In this document: piece by piece, positions 16,041-24,212 of the stretch
Position numbering within the stretch: the stretch's first letter is position 1
How the letters are laid out: each line of letters opens with the position of its first letter
The notes under the pieces: model-generated
The model's database searches: none
What the model saw: only the letters and a program-made list of their open reading frames with translations
Told to the model about the DNA's origin: nothing
Translations under genes and position numbers: made by a program
Origin: Acinetobacter sp. C26M
Lineage (GTDB): Bacteria > Pseudomonadota > Gammaproteobacteria > Pseudomonadales > Moraxellaceae
Length of the DNA: 64,000 nucleotides
Direction of reading: 5' to 3'
NCBI RefSeq assembly: GCF_023702675.1
Contig: NZ_CP098478.1
Coordinates: 2,108,001-2,172,000 of the forward strand

Positions 16041-18167
16041 TTATGCAGAAAGAGGTTTTAACTCCTCCAACTGTGACATGAACGTATTATTATCATTGAG
16101 TTGTGCCTGAATCCCATGATAGAGCTGGTTTAATAGGGCTTTCTTCTGATTTTCAGTAATATCCATATGTTCAATATTGGTCTGGACATGTTTTACAATC
16201 TTAATTTCGTCCAGCTCAAGCATTTTCAGCGCATAGGCATAGCCATAAATTGCACCTTGCATTAACTTCTGGTATGGAAGCTGTTGCTGCACATGAGATT
16301 CTAAACTACCTAAAACCCGCTCATTCAGATTGAGTTTTCTAAGCGGATCACGGGCTACACGTTCACATGGATCTTTATAGGCAGCTCGGCAAGAATGCAG
16401 AAAACTTTCCGCCATACGATCCAGTTCTTTGGCTTGGTTGGGAATCATATTGGCCAAACCCAATTTAACTTCGTTGACCACCTGCTCTGCATATTTCATG
16501 ATTTTTGGATCTGCCATAGCGATACCAATGGTTTCATGTCCAAGTGCACTGGCATACCACGCCAACATGGCATGACAGCCATTCCATAGTCGATTTTTAA
16601 TAATTTGAATCTCAGAAATCTGATCAACTAAAATCATTTGACGCATTTTGCTCAACAATGGACTGCGATTTTCCACGTAAATCGGCATATCCATTTCACT
16701 ATGGAATAGGATCAAATCCATATTTTGTAAGAATTGCCCTGTTTGAAACTGCCCACGCATGTCTTCTAAACAATGGGTAATCTGCTGTTCTTGCTTTTCA
16801 GTCAGAGCGGTTTCCTCTGAAAGTTCAATCGTTTCTGGATTGAGATCATTTTGATATTGTTTAAATAAATTGTGCTTGATATTGAGCTGACGATATAAGG
16901 CTTGATCAGTCAGTTTTGACACCATACGATTGACCACGGTATCGCAAAAATAATGTTCACTTAAAATATGTTCTGCAATATCTTCATCCGTCATGGTCAG
17001 TAAGGCTTCACGGATATGTTTTAAGACCAAATATTTTGCACACACTTTATTCAAAATAATCAAAAAGGTAATGGGCTCATTATTGTCTGCATCTGCTGAC
17101 ATAAAACGGGCCAATAGTCCCTTCGCAATCGTTTTCGCCTCGGACTCAATTGCCTGTTCTGGCAAACACAGTGCAATCAGGCTGGATTGCATATACATCT
17201 CTAACATCTGCTGTTCATGGTCAGCATCAATCACAGTGAGATTATCAATACGCTCATCATAGGAAGACTGTCCATATCGAATACTATAGCTGCCAAAACT
17301 GTTCACTGACTCTAAATATAGACGATTTCGAGTTGAGGCCAGAATCCGTTTTGGCCGTGTATAACCATCCCAATAGGACAGGATCTGTGCTACATAGCCC
17401 CCACCAATGGCACCAAAACCATGAATCCCAACAGTCAATTGATTGATACTTTGCGGAAATAATTCTTGTAATTGTGGCATGCCCATTTCAGGAATATATT
17501 GATCCAAAGCATTCAGACAGTCATACATGTCCTGATAGTAAAAATTTGCTTTAGAGAGCATATGATCATTGGGTTCTTTAATGTCTTTGAATAAAATCGT
17601 GATACCGCCAGCATCAAAGGCCGAACAAATCCCGTTTTCCGAATCTTCAAACATTAGACATTGTTGCGGTTGTAGGTTTAGTTTCTGTGCCGCTTTTAAA
17701 AAGATTTCTGGATGCGGTTTACCCTTTTCTACTTCATCCCCACAGACCAACAGATCAAAAAATTTATAAACATTGGCATTAATTAAATATTCTTCTGCAA
17801 TCGCACGACGACTGGAGGTCGCAACTGCCATTTTTAAACCTGATTTTCTTAAGCGTTCCAGAACTTGAACCAACCCTTTTTTAATCGGTACACCATTTTT
17901 ACGTACAGACTCCAATTCCACTCCATCCGCACGTTTGCGAATGGCGGCATAAGGAACATCTGTACCATAAAACTTTTGTGCCAGCTGCTCCGATGCTTTG
18001 GCACTTAAACCGAGACACTGCATCAAATATTCATCTGAAAATTCCTGTCCAATCAGCTCTTTTGATGCCTGTTTCAATGTCTGGAAGCGCAGGCGCTCGG
18101 TATCAAACATTGTTCCATCCATGTCAAAAAGTGCGCCTTGAACAGGATAATCATGAAAAATAAGCAT
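16041..18167 (-). CDS. mtlD: Bifunctional mannitol-1-phosphate dehydrogenase/phosphatase (HAD fusion)
   Basis: A 708-residue two-domain protein. Residues about 1-235 form a HAD phosphatase: DMDGT at 15-19 with the nucleophile Asp, AVATSSRRAI as motif II, and KPHPEIF...CLMFEDSENGI as motifs III/IV. From about 240 there is a dehydrogenase with Rossmann start VGIHGFGAIGGGY and a long helical C-terminal part ending near LNQLYHGIQAQ. In Acinetobacter baylyi such a fusion makes mannitol from fructose 6-phosphate as a compatible solute under salt stress. Here the layout is the same. The ATG at 18167 has an ideal AAAGGAG upstream. No mtlA-type transporter is near, which suits a biosynthetic role. Confidence 0.88.
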   Translation of the reverse strand: MLIFHDYPVQGALFDMDGTMFDTERLRFQTLKQASKELIGQEFSDEYLMQCLGLSAKASEQLAQKFYGTDVPYAAIRKRADGVELESVRKNGVPIKKGLVQVLERLRKSGLKMAVATSSRRAIAEEYLINANVYKFFDLLVCGDEVEKGKPHPEIFLKAAQKLNLQPQQCLMFEDSENGICSAFDAGGITILFKDIKEPNDHMLSKANFYYQDMYDCLNALDQYIPEMGMPQLQELFPQSINQLTVGIHGFGAIGGGYVAQILSYWDGYTRPKRILASTRNRLYLESVNSFGSYSIRYGQSSYDERIDNLTVIDADHEQQMLEMYMQSSLIALCLPEQAIESEAKTIAKGLLARFMSADADNNEPITFLIILNKVCAKYLVLKHIREALLTMTDEDIAEHILSEHYFCDTVVNRMVSKLTDQALYRQLNIKHNLFKQYQNDLNPETIELSEETALTEKQEQQITHCLEDMRGQFQTGQFLQNMDLILFHSEMDMPIYVENRSPLLSKMRQMILVDQISEIQIIKNRLWNGCHAMLAWYASALGHETIGIAMADPKIMKYAEQVVNEVKLGLANMIPNQAKELDRMAESFLHSCRAAYKDPCERVARDPLRKLNLNERVLGSLESHVQQQLPYQKLMQGAIYGYAYALKMLELDEIKIVKHVQTNIEHMDITENQKKALLNQLYHGIQAQLNDNNTFMSQLEELKPLSA

Positions 18168-18367
18168 CTTTACTCCTTTATCTATCTTGTTATGACGTTT
18201 TATAGGGTACATAAAAAATCCCTTTAAAATCTAAAACGTCAATAAATGAAATAAATTTGGTTAAAAAATAAGCATAAAGGCGACTTGTCACAGCAATATA
18301 TGACTGAAACAATCGGAATACTTGCATTATGAGGAAAAAGATGAGTTGTTTTTAACCAAAATCCCTT

Positions 18368-19609
18368 TTATTCATCAAGTAGCAATGCAGTTTCAGCTTC
18401 TTTTCGAATCAACATCCAACTAAAATAAAGGCCAATCGATAGGATTAAGAACAGTAATAAATAGAATGGGAAATGGGTATTAAAACGGTACAAAAATGTA
18501 CTGAGTAAGGGGCCAACAATTAAACCTAATGCCTGTGTCGCCGTACAAAAACTTGCCATTTTAACCTGTGATTGCTGAGATACCGCTTGGGCAGCGCCTG
18601 TAGTAAATGCAGGTAATAAGCACGCCACAGAAATACCATAAAAAATATAACTGGCCTGAAATACAATGATTGTAGGTGCGTAGAGTGAAAGTAATAGACC
18701 AAAACACATGGTGACCAAACCAATAATCACCAAACTATTTAATTTGAGTTTAAACACTTTCACGATTAAAAGCTGGGTTAGCACCAAACAGACCCCGACA
18801 ACCAACATGCATTGAGAAAAATAAACTGCACTCTGTTGGCTACTGAGATAAAACTTATCCTGAATATAAAAACCTGCCGTCATGTTTAAAGTCACAATTG
18901 CAACATAAGTGACAAAACCTAAAACCAGCCAAATAAAACTTTGTTTGAGAATCGATTCATGCGCTGGTGTATCATCTTTATCTTGTTGGTGATTAAATGA
19001 CTCCGTTTGAGCTTGTTGATTTTTACTAAATAGGATGCCGAGTGCAATACTGACTAAGCCAAGTAAAACCACAGCAATCCACATCGGGAAAAGCAAACCA
19101 CCAAACAATAAAACTGAGGTTGCAAACGGTCCTATAATCATCCCAAAACTATTCATCGCACCAAACATCGCCATTTGCTTGCTACGATCAGCAGCTTCAC
19201 TCGCATGTGTCATTACATAGCTTTGCAGACCAATTTGTGGCAAAGCCATAAAAATGCCTGTAGAAGCACGACTCAATACCAGTAAGATAAAAATCAATAA
19301 CGTGGGTAAAATCGCTTGTGTTCCAAAATACAGAATCAAAGTGAAAATAGCCCAAGTAAAGGTCATTCCCCAAAAGCCATAATTAACAAGTTGCTTAGGA
19401 GATAGCTGACTTTTCCTTTTCGCAATCCAGATCGATGCAATCGCCATACAGATTGCCCCTGCTGAAACAATCACACCACCTTGGAATTCAGATAAATGTA
19501 ATTGTCGTGTCAATGGGGCAAGTAAAGGGAGAATCATGGAAAAACAAGTTCCATTGATCAAAGCAGCAAGTGCTAAAAACTTTAAATTATTGTTCATCAT
19601 GAAATTCAT
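18368..19609 (-). CDS. actD: MFS transporter, putative acinetoferrin exporter
   Basis: A 12-helix major facilitator of about 413 residues with a large central loop (around 190-210). In the matching acinetoferrin operon the last gene, actD, encodes an MFS protein linked to siderophore secretion, and this gene holds that place. The start is uncertain. An ATG at 19624 would lie inside a terminator-like hairpin, so I prefer 19609; 19600 and 19597 are also possible. None has a clear Shine-Dalgarno sequence. The hairpin suggests lower expression than the genes before it. Confidence 0.75.
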   Translation of the reverse strand: MNFMMNNNLKFLALAALINGTCFSMILPLLAPLTRQLHLSEFQGGVIVSAGAICMAIASIWIAKRKSQLSPKQLVNYGFWGMTFTWAIFTLILYFGTQAILPTLLIFILLVLSRASTGIFMALPQIGLQSYVMTHASEAADRSKQMAMFGAMNSFGMIIGPFATSVLLFGGLLFPMWIAVVLLGLVSIALGILFSKNQQAQTESFNHQQDKDDTPAHESILKQSFIWLVLGFVTYVAIVTLNMTAGFYIQDKFYLSSQQSAVYFSQCMLVVGVCLVLTQLLIVKVFKLKLNSLVIIGLVTMCFGLLLSLYAPTIIVFQASYIFYGISVACLLPAFTTGAAQAVSQQSQVKMASFCTATQALGLIVGPLLSTFLYRFNTHFPFYLLLFLILSIGLYFSWMLIRKEAETALLLDE

Positions 19610-19615
19610 CAAAAG

Positions 19616-19642
19616 AAAAGGCATCTAAACAGATGCCTTTTT
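19616..19642. terminator. Intergenic hairpin between actA and actD
   Basis: AAAAGGCATCT and AGATGCCTTTT arms with a 4-base loop, T-rich on both strands. It looks like an intrinsic terminator placed 8 bases after actA and just before the actD start. It probably reduces read-through into actD; complete termination would require a separate actD promoter, and there is almost no room for one. Confidence 0.75.
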
Positions 19643-19649
19643 GATTAGA

Positions 19650-21920
19650 TTAGTATTTGAGGGTATAGCTCAAACCATAAGTACGGCCTTGTGCAGGCAA
19701 GCTAGAAATATCGCCATACACGGTCGAAACTGCTTGGCTGTATACAGACTTATAATCTGTATTCCAAACGTTATATACACCAAACCCTAATGTACCTGGC
19801 CCTGCTTTTGCATTAGCAATTACATCCATCACTGCAAAACCTTTAATTTCTGCTGGTGGACGGCTTCCATACTCAATTGCATCTTTACGCGCTTTATCTG
19901 TACCACCAATAGCAAGAGTTTGAACGCGTAAACCTAGACCATCATTAAATTGCCAATCTGAATATACAGTACCTTTTAACGGTGCTACACGAATCGCATC
20001 TAACTCTTGCCATTTTCCATTTGTATTTTTAAATTGGCCACGTGTATAAGCCAAAGTACCACCGATATTCCATGTATCGGTAACAGCATACTTCACATTA
20101 CCTTCTAGACCATAAACACGTTCATCGGTATCAATGACTTCAATTGCAAAGTTCGGTGGGCCAAATTTCAAAGATTTATCCGACTTGTTATAGAACGCAG
20201 TAAGCCCCGTAGTTAAAGCATTATCTTGCAAGCGCCACCCTAACTCAAAGCTATTCACTTTAATTGGATCAATCGTTTGATTGCTTACAACAAAGTTTGC
20301 AGGTACATCTCGCAACATACGTTGTACGTCAGGTAAGTTTGCTCCTTGAGAGAAATTAGCAAAGACTTGTTGAGCATCTGTTAAATGATAAACAGCACCT
20401 AAGTTAAATAAAGTAGCATCATGCTTGACCGAACCACCATTTAAAGTTTTAGGACTATATCCTGAGACAAGGTCTGCAACCATCGCTTCTGAATAAGGAA
20501 CAGAGTCCTGTACTTGGCTATCAATACGCTCATGTCGAACGCCTGCTTGAAGGTTTAAACGATCAGTGACTTCAAATTGGCTCTGCAAGAAGAAACCTAA
20601 CTTCTCCGTATCAACATCAGGACCAAAAGCATAATTTTTTAAAGGCTTGAACTTCAGACCATTACTACTCATAAAAGTATTTAGATCATAAAGTTGCGCT
20701 GTTTGCTTACCTTTTTCTTTATCATAATCTACGCCATAAGTTAAATTTAAAGCCCGTTCTGCAAGGTTTAATTTGCTTTGTAAAGCTAATCGTGCACCAA
20801 ATACGTCAATATCTGTTTCAGACTGGGTGACGATATATGTTCCTCCACCTCGAATGGATGTATGTGCTAAAGCATTTGCACTCGGATAAAACCGACCTTT
20901 TTCTGTACGATAGTATGCTTCTGCATTTAAAGTCTGACCAAGAAAATCTTGGTTTTCATATTGTGCATTTACAGCTGCACGTTTCGTTCTTGGCTGAGTA
21001 TTAAGTTCCAAACCTTTAACTGCTTTCTGGCTTGGTTTTGCACCTTTAACCAATAAAACAGCTAAGCCTGGACCGTAATCTGCACCATAGTCACTGTCTT
21101 GTTCATCATTATAATATTGCGCACCAACACTAATACTTTGCTTGTCAGCAAACTGCCAACCTAAACGACCATTAACATCGATAGTTTCCGTATCTTGACG
21201 ATCCGTTTGTGCAACTTCAGGCCCAATTCGGTCACCGTGGCTGTCTTGAATCTCACCGCGTTTGGTGTAGCTTGCTCCTAAGAAACCATTCCAATCGCCT
21301 TGTTTAAATGCAGCAGATTGATATGCTTCATAAGCCAAAGCATCATTTTTAAAGTTATCGCCTGACGTTACACCAAGTTTTGATTCAAAATGAACACCCT
21401 CAGTCGACCCTTTTTTAGTAATGATATTGATGATCCCGCCTGTTGCACCAGAGCCATAAATACTACTAGCTCCAGACACAACTTCAACACGCTCAATCAT
21501 ATCTGGGCTAATACTATTTAATTGACGAGAACTATCACGTGAACCCGTTTGTGGTACGCCATCAATCATATATTGGACTGTACGGCCACGCATGGTCATT
21601 CCATAGTTACTGGTTGTACCAGAACTTGGTGTTAGCGATGGAACGAGTAAACCTAAAATATCTGCTGTACTTTTACCCGCAGCGGCTTGTTTTGCAATAT
21701 CTTCTTGTTCAATGCGATACACCGTACCTGCAATTTCAGCAATACTTTGTGCTGAACGCGATGCTGTCACTACAATAGGTGCAAGTTGGGTTGGTTTCTG
21801 ACTTGTTACAGCAGCAGTCGTTTGAACAGATGCATCTGTTTCAACTGTTTGAGCATATAGCTGAGTACTGATTGCTAAGCTTAACAGCGTTAATGATGTC
21901 GAAAGTGAACGTACTTTCAT
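19650..21920 (-). CDS. actA: TonB-dependent ferric-siderophore receptor (acinetoferrin receptor)
   Basis: A 756-residue outer-membrane protein: signal peptide ending LYAQ near residue 24, TonB box (LAPIVVTASRS), plug with MIERVEVVSGASSIYGSGATGGIINIITKKG, and a barrel ending YGLSYTLKY with terminal aromatic strand. It belongs with hydroxamate siderophore receptors such as those for rhizobactin and aerobactin. The operon order (acbABCD-actBCAD) points to ferric acinetoferrin. It follows actC by 9 bases. Expression should be iron-repressed through the Fur sites in front of acbA. Confidence 0.87.
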   Translation of the reverse strand: MKVRSLSTSLTLLSLAISTQLYAQTVETDASVQTTAAVTSQKPTQLAPIVVTASRSAQSIAEIAGTVYRIEQEDIAKQAAAGKSTADILGLLVPSLTPSSGTTSNYGMTMRGRTVQYMIDGVPQTGSRDSSRQLNSISPDMIERVEVVSGASSIYGSGATGGIINIITKKGSTEGVHFESKLGVTSGDNFKNDALAYEAYQSAAFKQGDWNGFLGASYTKRGEIQDSHGDRIGPEVAQTDRQDTETIDVNGRLGWQFADKQSISVGAQYYNDEQDSDYGADYGPGLAVLLVKGAKPSQKAVKGLELNTQPRTKRAAVNAQYENQDFLGQTLNAEAYYRTEKGRFYPSANALAHTSIRGGGTYIVTQSETDIDVFGARLALQSKLNLAERALNLTYGVDYDKEKGKQTAQLYDLNTFMSSNGLKFKPLKNYAFGPDVDTEKLGFFLQSQFEVTDRLNLQAGVRHERIDSQVQDSVPYSEAMVADLVSGYSPKTLNGGSVKHDATLFNLGAVYHLTDAQQVFANFSQGANLPDVQRMLRDVPANFVVSNQTIDPIKVNSFELGWRLQDNALTTGLTAFYNKSDKSLKFGPPNFAIEVIDTDERVYGLEGNVKYAVTDTWNIGGTLAYTRGQFKNTNGKWQELDAIRVAPLKGTVYSDWQFNDGLGLRVQTLAIGGTDKARKDAIEYGSRPPAEIKGFAVMDVIANAKAGPGTLGFGVYNVWNTDYKSVYSQAVSTVYGDISSLPAQGRTYGLSYTLKY

Positions 21921-21929
21921 AAATTACCC

Positions 21930-23180
21930 CTAGGTGAGTTGTTCCGTTTGTTTTGCTTTGTGGATTAACACTTGGCTGAGCAAGACGCTCAACACAGATG
22001 CTGCTGCGAGAATGAGATAGAAATTTCCATAACCAAATGCTTTGGCCAAGAAACCAGACATTGCACCGCCAATGAAATAAACCAGGAGTTCAAAACAGAC
22101 CAAAATAGTGAAGTCTGTTCCAGCTTGCTCCTTAGAGCTGGTATGCATGAAGTGCGCATATAAAGCAGTCATCGCGATATAACGAATCGCCAAAATAACT
22201 ACAACAAATAGCCCCAATAACATGTGCCACTGATTAAACCAGCTGAGTAAGACCGCGATGCCCAGTAAGGCATACACCAAACTGCGTGCCCAACCAGCCC
22301 AAATCAGTAATTGTGTTGCTGCTATTTTTTTTAGTAAGAACGCAGCTGTCACTGCCGCCAATAAACCAATGCCCGCGCCAATCACAGACATCAGTACACC
22401 AATCTCTGCCAATGACCATTTTTGATCAATCAACATCGGATTGAGCATGGCCATTGCGGGTGCTTCAACTACGCGATAACAGACAATCAAAGCCAAAGCC
22501 CATAACATCTCAGGACGCTTAAAGGCTCGGATCAGACTCGGCGCTTGCTTGGCAATTTTTTCAGTATTGGTTTTTTCTTTAATTTGAAACACTGCAAGCA
22601 TGGTCAGTGCTGTCATTGCAGCTAAACAAATCAGCGCTGTTTGCCAACCATACAATTGATAAAGCCACAAAGTTGCAGCACCACCAATCATACTGCCCAG
22701 TGCCACGCCAATACTTTGCGCCATACTGCCTAATCGGTATTCAGATTCAGAAAAGGTTTCAACGGTATAACCATCAATCGCAATATCTTGGGTTGCGGCA
22801 AAGGTTGAAATCCACAAACCGACTATGACAAATACACTTAAACCATAATCGAATTGTGTCAAAGCTAAGGCAACGACACCCAGAACCAATGCAATTTGGG
22901 TGAATAAAAGCCAAGTTTTACGTTTACCAAGTGCCTTAAAATAAAAACGATCAATTAAGGGTGCCCAAAAAAACTTAAATGCCCATGGGATATACAGCAG
23001 CGACAACATGCCAATCCAGCGTAGATCGACCCCTTGATGACGCAAAATCGCAGGTAAGGCAACATTGTAAAAGTACAGCGGTAATGCATGTGCAAGGTAC
23101 AGTACGACCACCACCGATAAACTCAGTGCAGAGACTGTTTTTATAGGTAAACTCTTGTCTGGTATTATTTGTTGATTCAT
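21930..23180 (-). CDS. actC: MFS importer of ferric siderophore, RhtX-like
   Basis: A 416-residue membrane protein with about 12 helices. The region DIAIDGYTVETFSESEYRLGSMAQSIGVALGSMIGG (near 130-165) is typical of the AmpG/RhtX type of major facilitator, single-protein inner-membrane importers for ferric siderophores or muropeptides. In the acinetoferrin operon the equivalent gene was described as RhtX-like. The start at 23180 is fixed by AGAGG 5 bases upstream and by an ATGA overlap with actB. This gene would replace an ABC importer, none of which is present in the operon. Confidence 0.82.
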   Translation of the reverse strand: MNQQIIPDKSLPIKTVSALSLSVVVVLYLAHALPLYFYNVALPAILRHQGVDLRWIGMLSLLYIPWAFKFFWAPLIDRFYFKALGKRKTWLLFTQIALVLGVVALALTQFDYGLSVFVIVGLWISTFAATQDIAIDGYTVETFSESEYRLGSMAQSIGVALGSMIGGAATLWLYQLYGWQTALICLAAMTALTMLAVFQIKEKTNTEKIAKQAPSLIRAFKRPEMLWALALIVCYRVVEAPAMAMLNPMLIDQKWSLAEIGVLMSVIGAGIGLLAAVTAAFLLKKIAATQLLIWAGWARSLVYALLGIAVLLSWFNQWHMLLGLFVVVILAIRYIAMTALYAHFMHTSSKEQAGTDFTILVCFELLVYFIGGAMSGFLAKAFGYGNFYLILAAASVLSVLLSQVLIHKAKQTEQLT

Positions 23181-23548
23181 GAATACCTCTGCATCGCCCA
23201 CTGCACGGCATCGGCTTTTTCTACACTGACAAAATAAGGAACATGCCAAGCTTTTTGCAAAGCTGGCGTGTCTAATCGAATACGATCTGCCTCATCTTGG
23301 GCAATTCGGGCAAGGCCTAAACAATATTGATAAAAATCTTGTTTATATTGTTTGTACCATTTCCCCTGAATGACCCGATATTCTTCGGGAAATTCAGTGT
23401 TCGGTTCGGTTTGCATAATCAGCACAAAATTTCTTTTTTGTTCGAAATATTGTTGAATATGCATTAACCATTGCTCAAATTCTGCCACTGAGACATGCGC
23501 TGCAAAGCGCATGTCCAAGATATGCATCTCATTGATGGATAGGCTCAT
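23177..23548 (-). CDS. actB: Conserved small protein of the acinetoferrin operon, function unknown
   Basis: A 123-residue soluble protein with no signal peptide and no motif I can name. It is rich in aromatic residues and Gln (QYFEQKRNFVLIMQ, WYKQYKQDFYQYC). It overlaps acbD by 4 bases at one end and actC by 4 bases at the other, so it is made in step with both. The symbol follows operon position only. The second half (DTPALQKAWHVPYFVSVEKADAVQWAMQ) resembles small cytosolic alpha/beta proteins. A helper role in siderophore handling is inference. Confidence 0.65.
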   Translation of the reverse strand: MSLSINEMHILDMRFAAHVSVAEFEQWLMHIQQYFEQKRNFVLIMQTEPNTEFPEEYRVIQGKWYKQYKQDFYQYCLGLARIAQDEADRIRLDTPALQKAWHVPYFVSVEKADAVQWAMQRYS

Positions 23549-24183
23549 GTAACACTCAGGATTTTGGCTGGCTGATCAGCTAGCTGTTGTTGTGAGGTTT
23601 GGTAATATTCACCAAACTTGTTATAGAAAGTTTCTCTAAAGCAGTAATACAACATTGCCGTTTTTTCTGGCATAGGAATGAGACGTTGAGTCTCATAGCA
23701 AAGTTCTGCGACCACAGCGGCATAAGGTTTAACAGTATGGTCAGGCTCACCCACAATTTTTTTCGCTTGTGAATGTTCAAAAATATAGAAGCTGAGCAAA
23801 CGAATGGTTGGGCGTAAAAAGCCTTTACCAAACACCGACTTATCACCAAACAATAAATGCCAACCTAGATCATTGTCATCACCATCGTAATAACGACCTA
23901 AACGATCACGTTTACCTTCATAGATCTCGGTATAGCCCACATCTTTACCATCTACCCCCACAATCAATAGACGTTGATGGTCATCTGCTAGCATCTTGTC
24001 GAAATAAACCTGCAGATCCAGCTCAGATTTATTCAGCTGCCATTGCGGAATCACGTGCGGCTCATGCATCCACTGATGTAGCAAAGGAATATCTTGTGGA
24101 TATTGCACTTGGCGTAAGTAGTATTGTGTGCCATCTTCGTGGTATTCAAAGTAATCTGGTAATTGCTGAGAGATTGTTTTCAT
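23545..24183 (-). CDS. acbD: Acyltransferase of hydroxamate siderophore synthesis (IucB/RhbD-like GNAT)
   Basis: A 212-residue GNAT protein related to IucB and RhbD, which acylate an N-hydroxylated diamine. Features are YYLRQVQYPQDIPLLHQWMHEPHVIPQWQ at the start, YDGDDNDLGWHLLFG, and FGKGFLRPTIRLLSFYIFEHSQAKKIVGEPD. In acinetoferrin the acyl group is octenoyl, so this enzyme should use a longer acyl-CoA than the acetyl group of aerobactin. The substrate cannot be read from the sequence. It overlaps actB by 4 bases and follows acbC by 29 bases. Confidence 0.8.
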   Translation of the reverse strand: MKTISQQLPDYFEYHEDGTQYYLRQVQYPQDIPLLHQWMHEPHVIPQWQLNKSELDLQVYFDKMLADDHQRLLIVGVDGKDVGYTEIYEGKRDRLGRYYDGDDNDLGWHLLFGDKSVFGKGFLRPTIRLLSFYIFEHSQAKKIVGEPDHTVKPYAAVVAELCYETQRLIPMPEKTAMLYYCFRETFYNKFGEYYQTSQQQLADQPAKILSVT

Positions 24184-24212
24184 ATCGAACCTTTATAAAT
24201 TTAGTAAAAGAC

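Noticed and set aside
19343..19360. One-mismatch copy of the ACTTAGGCTATTT motif inside actD
   Set aside because: Reads ACTTGGGCTATTT on the minus strand; the mismatch and coding position make chance plausible, so it is not counted as a copy.
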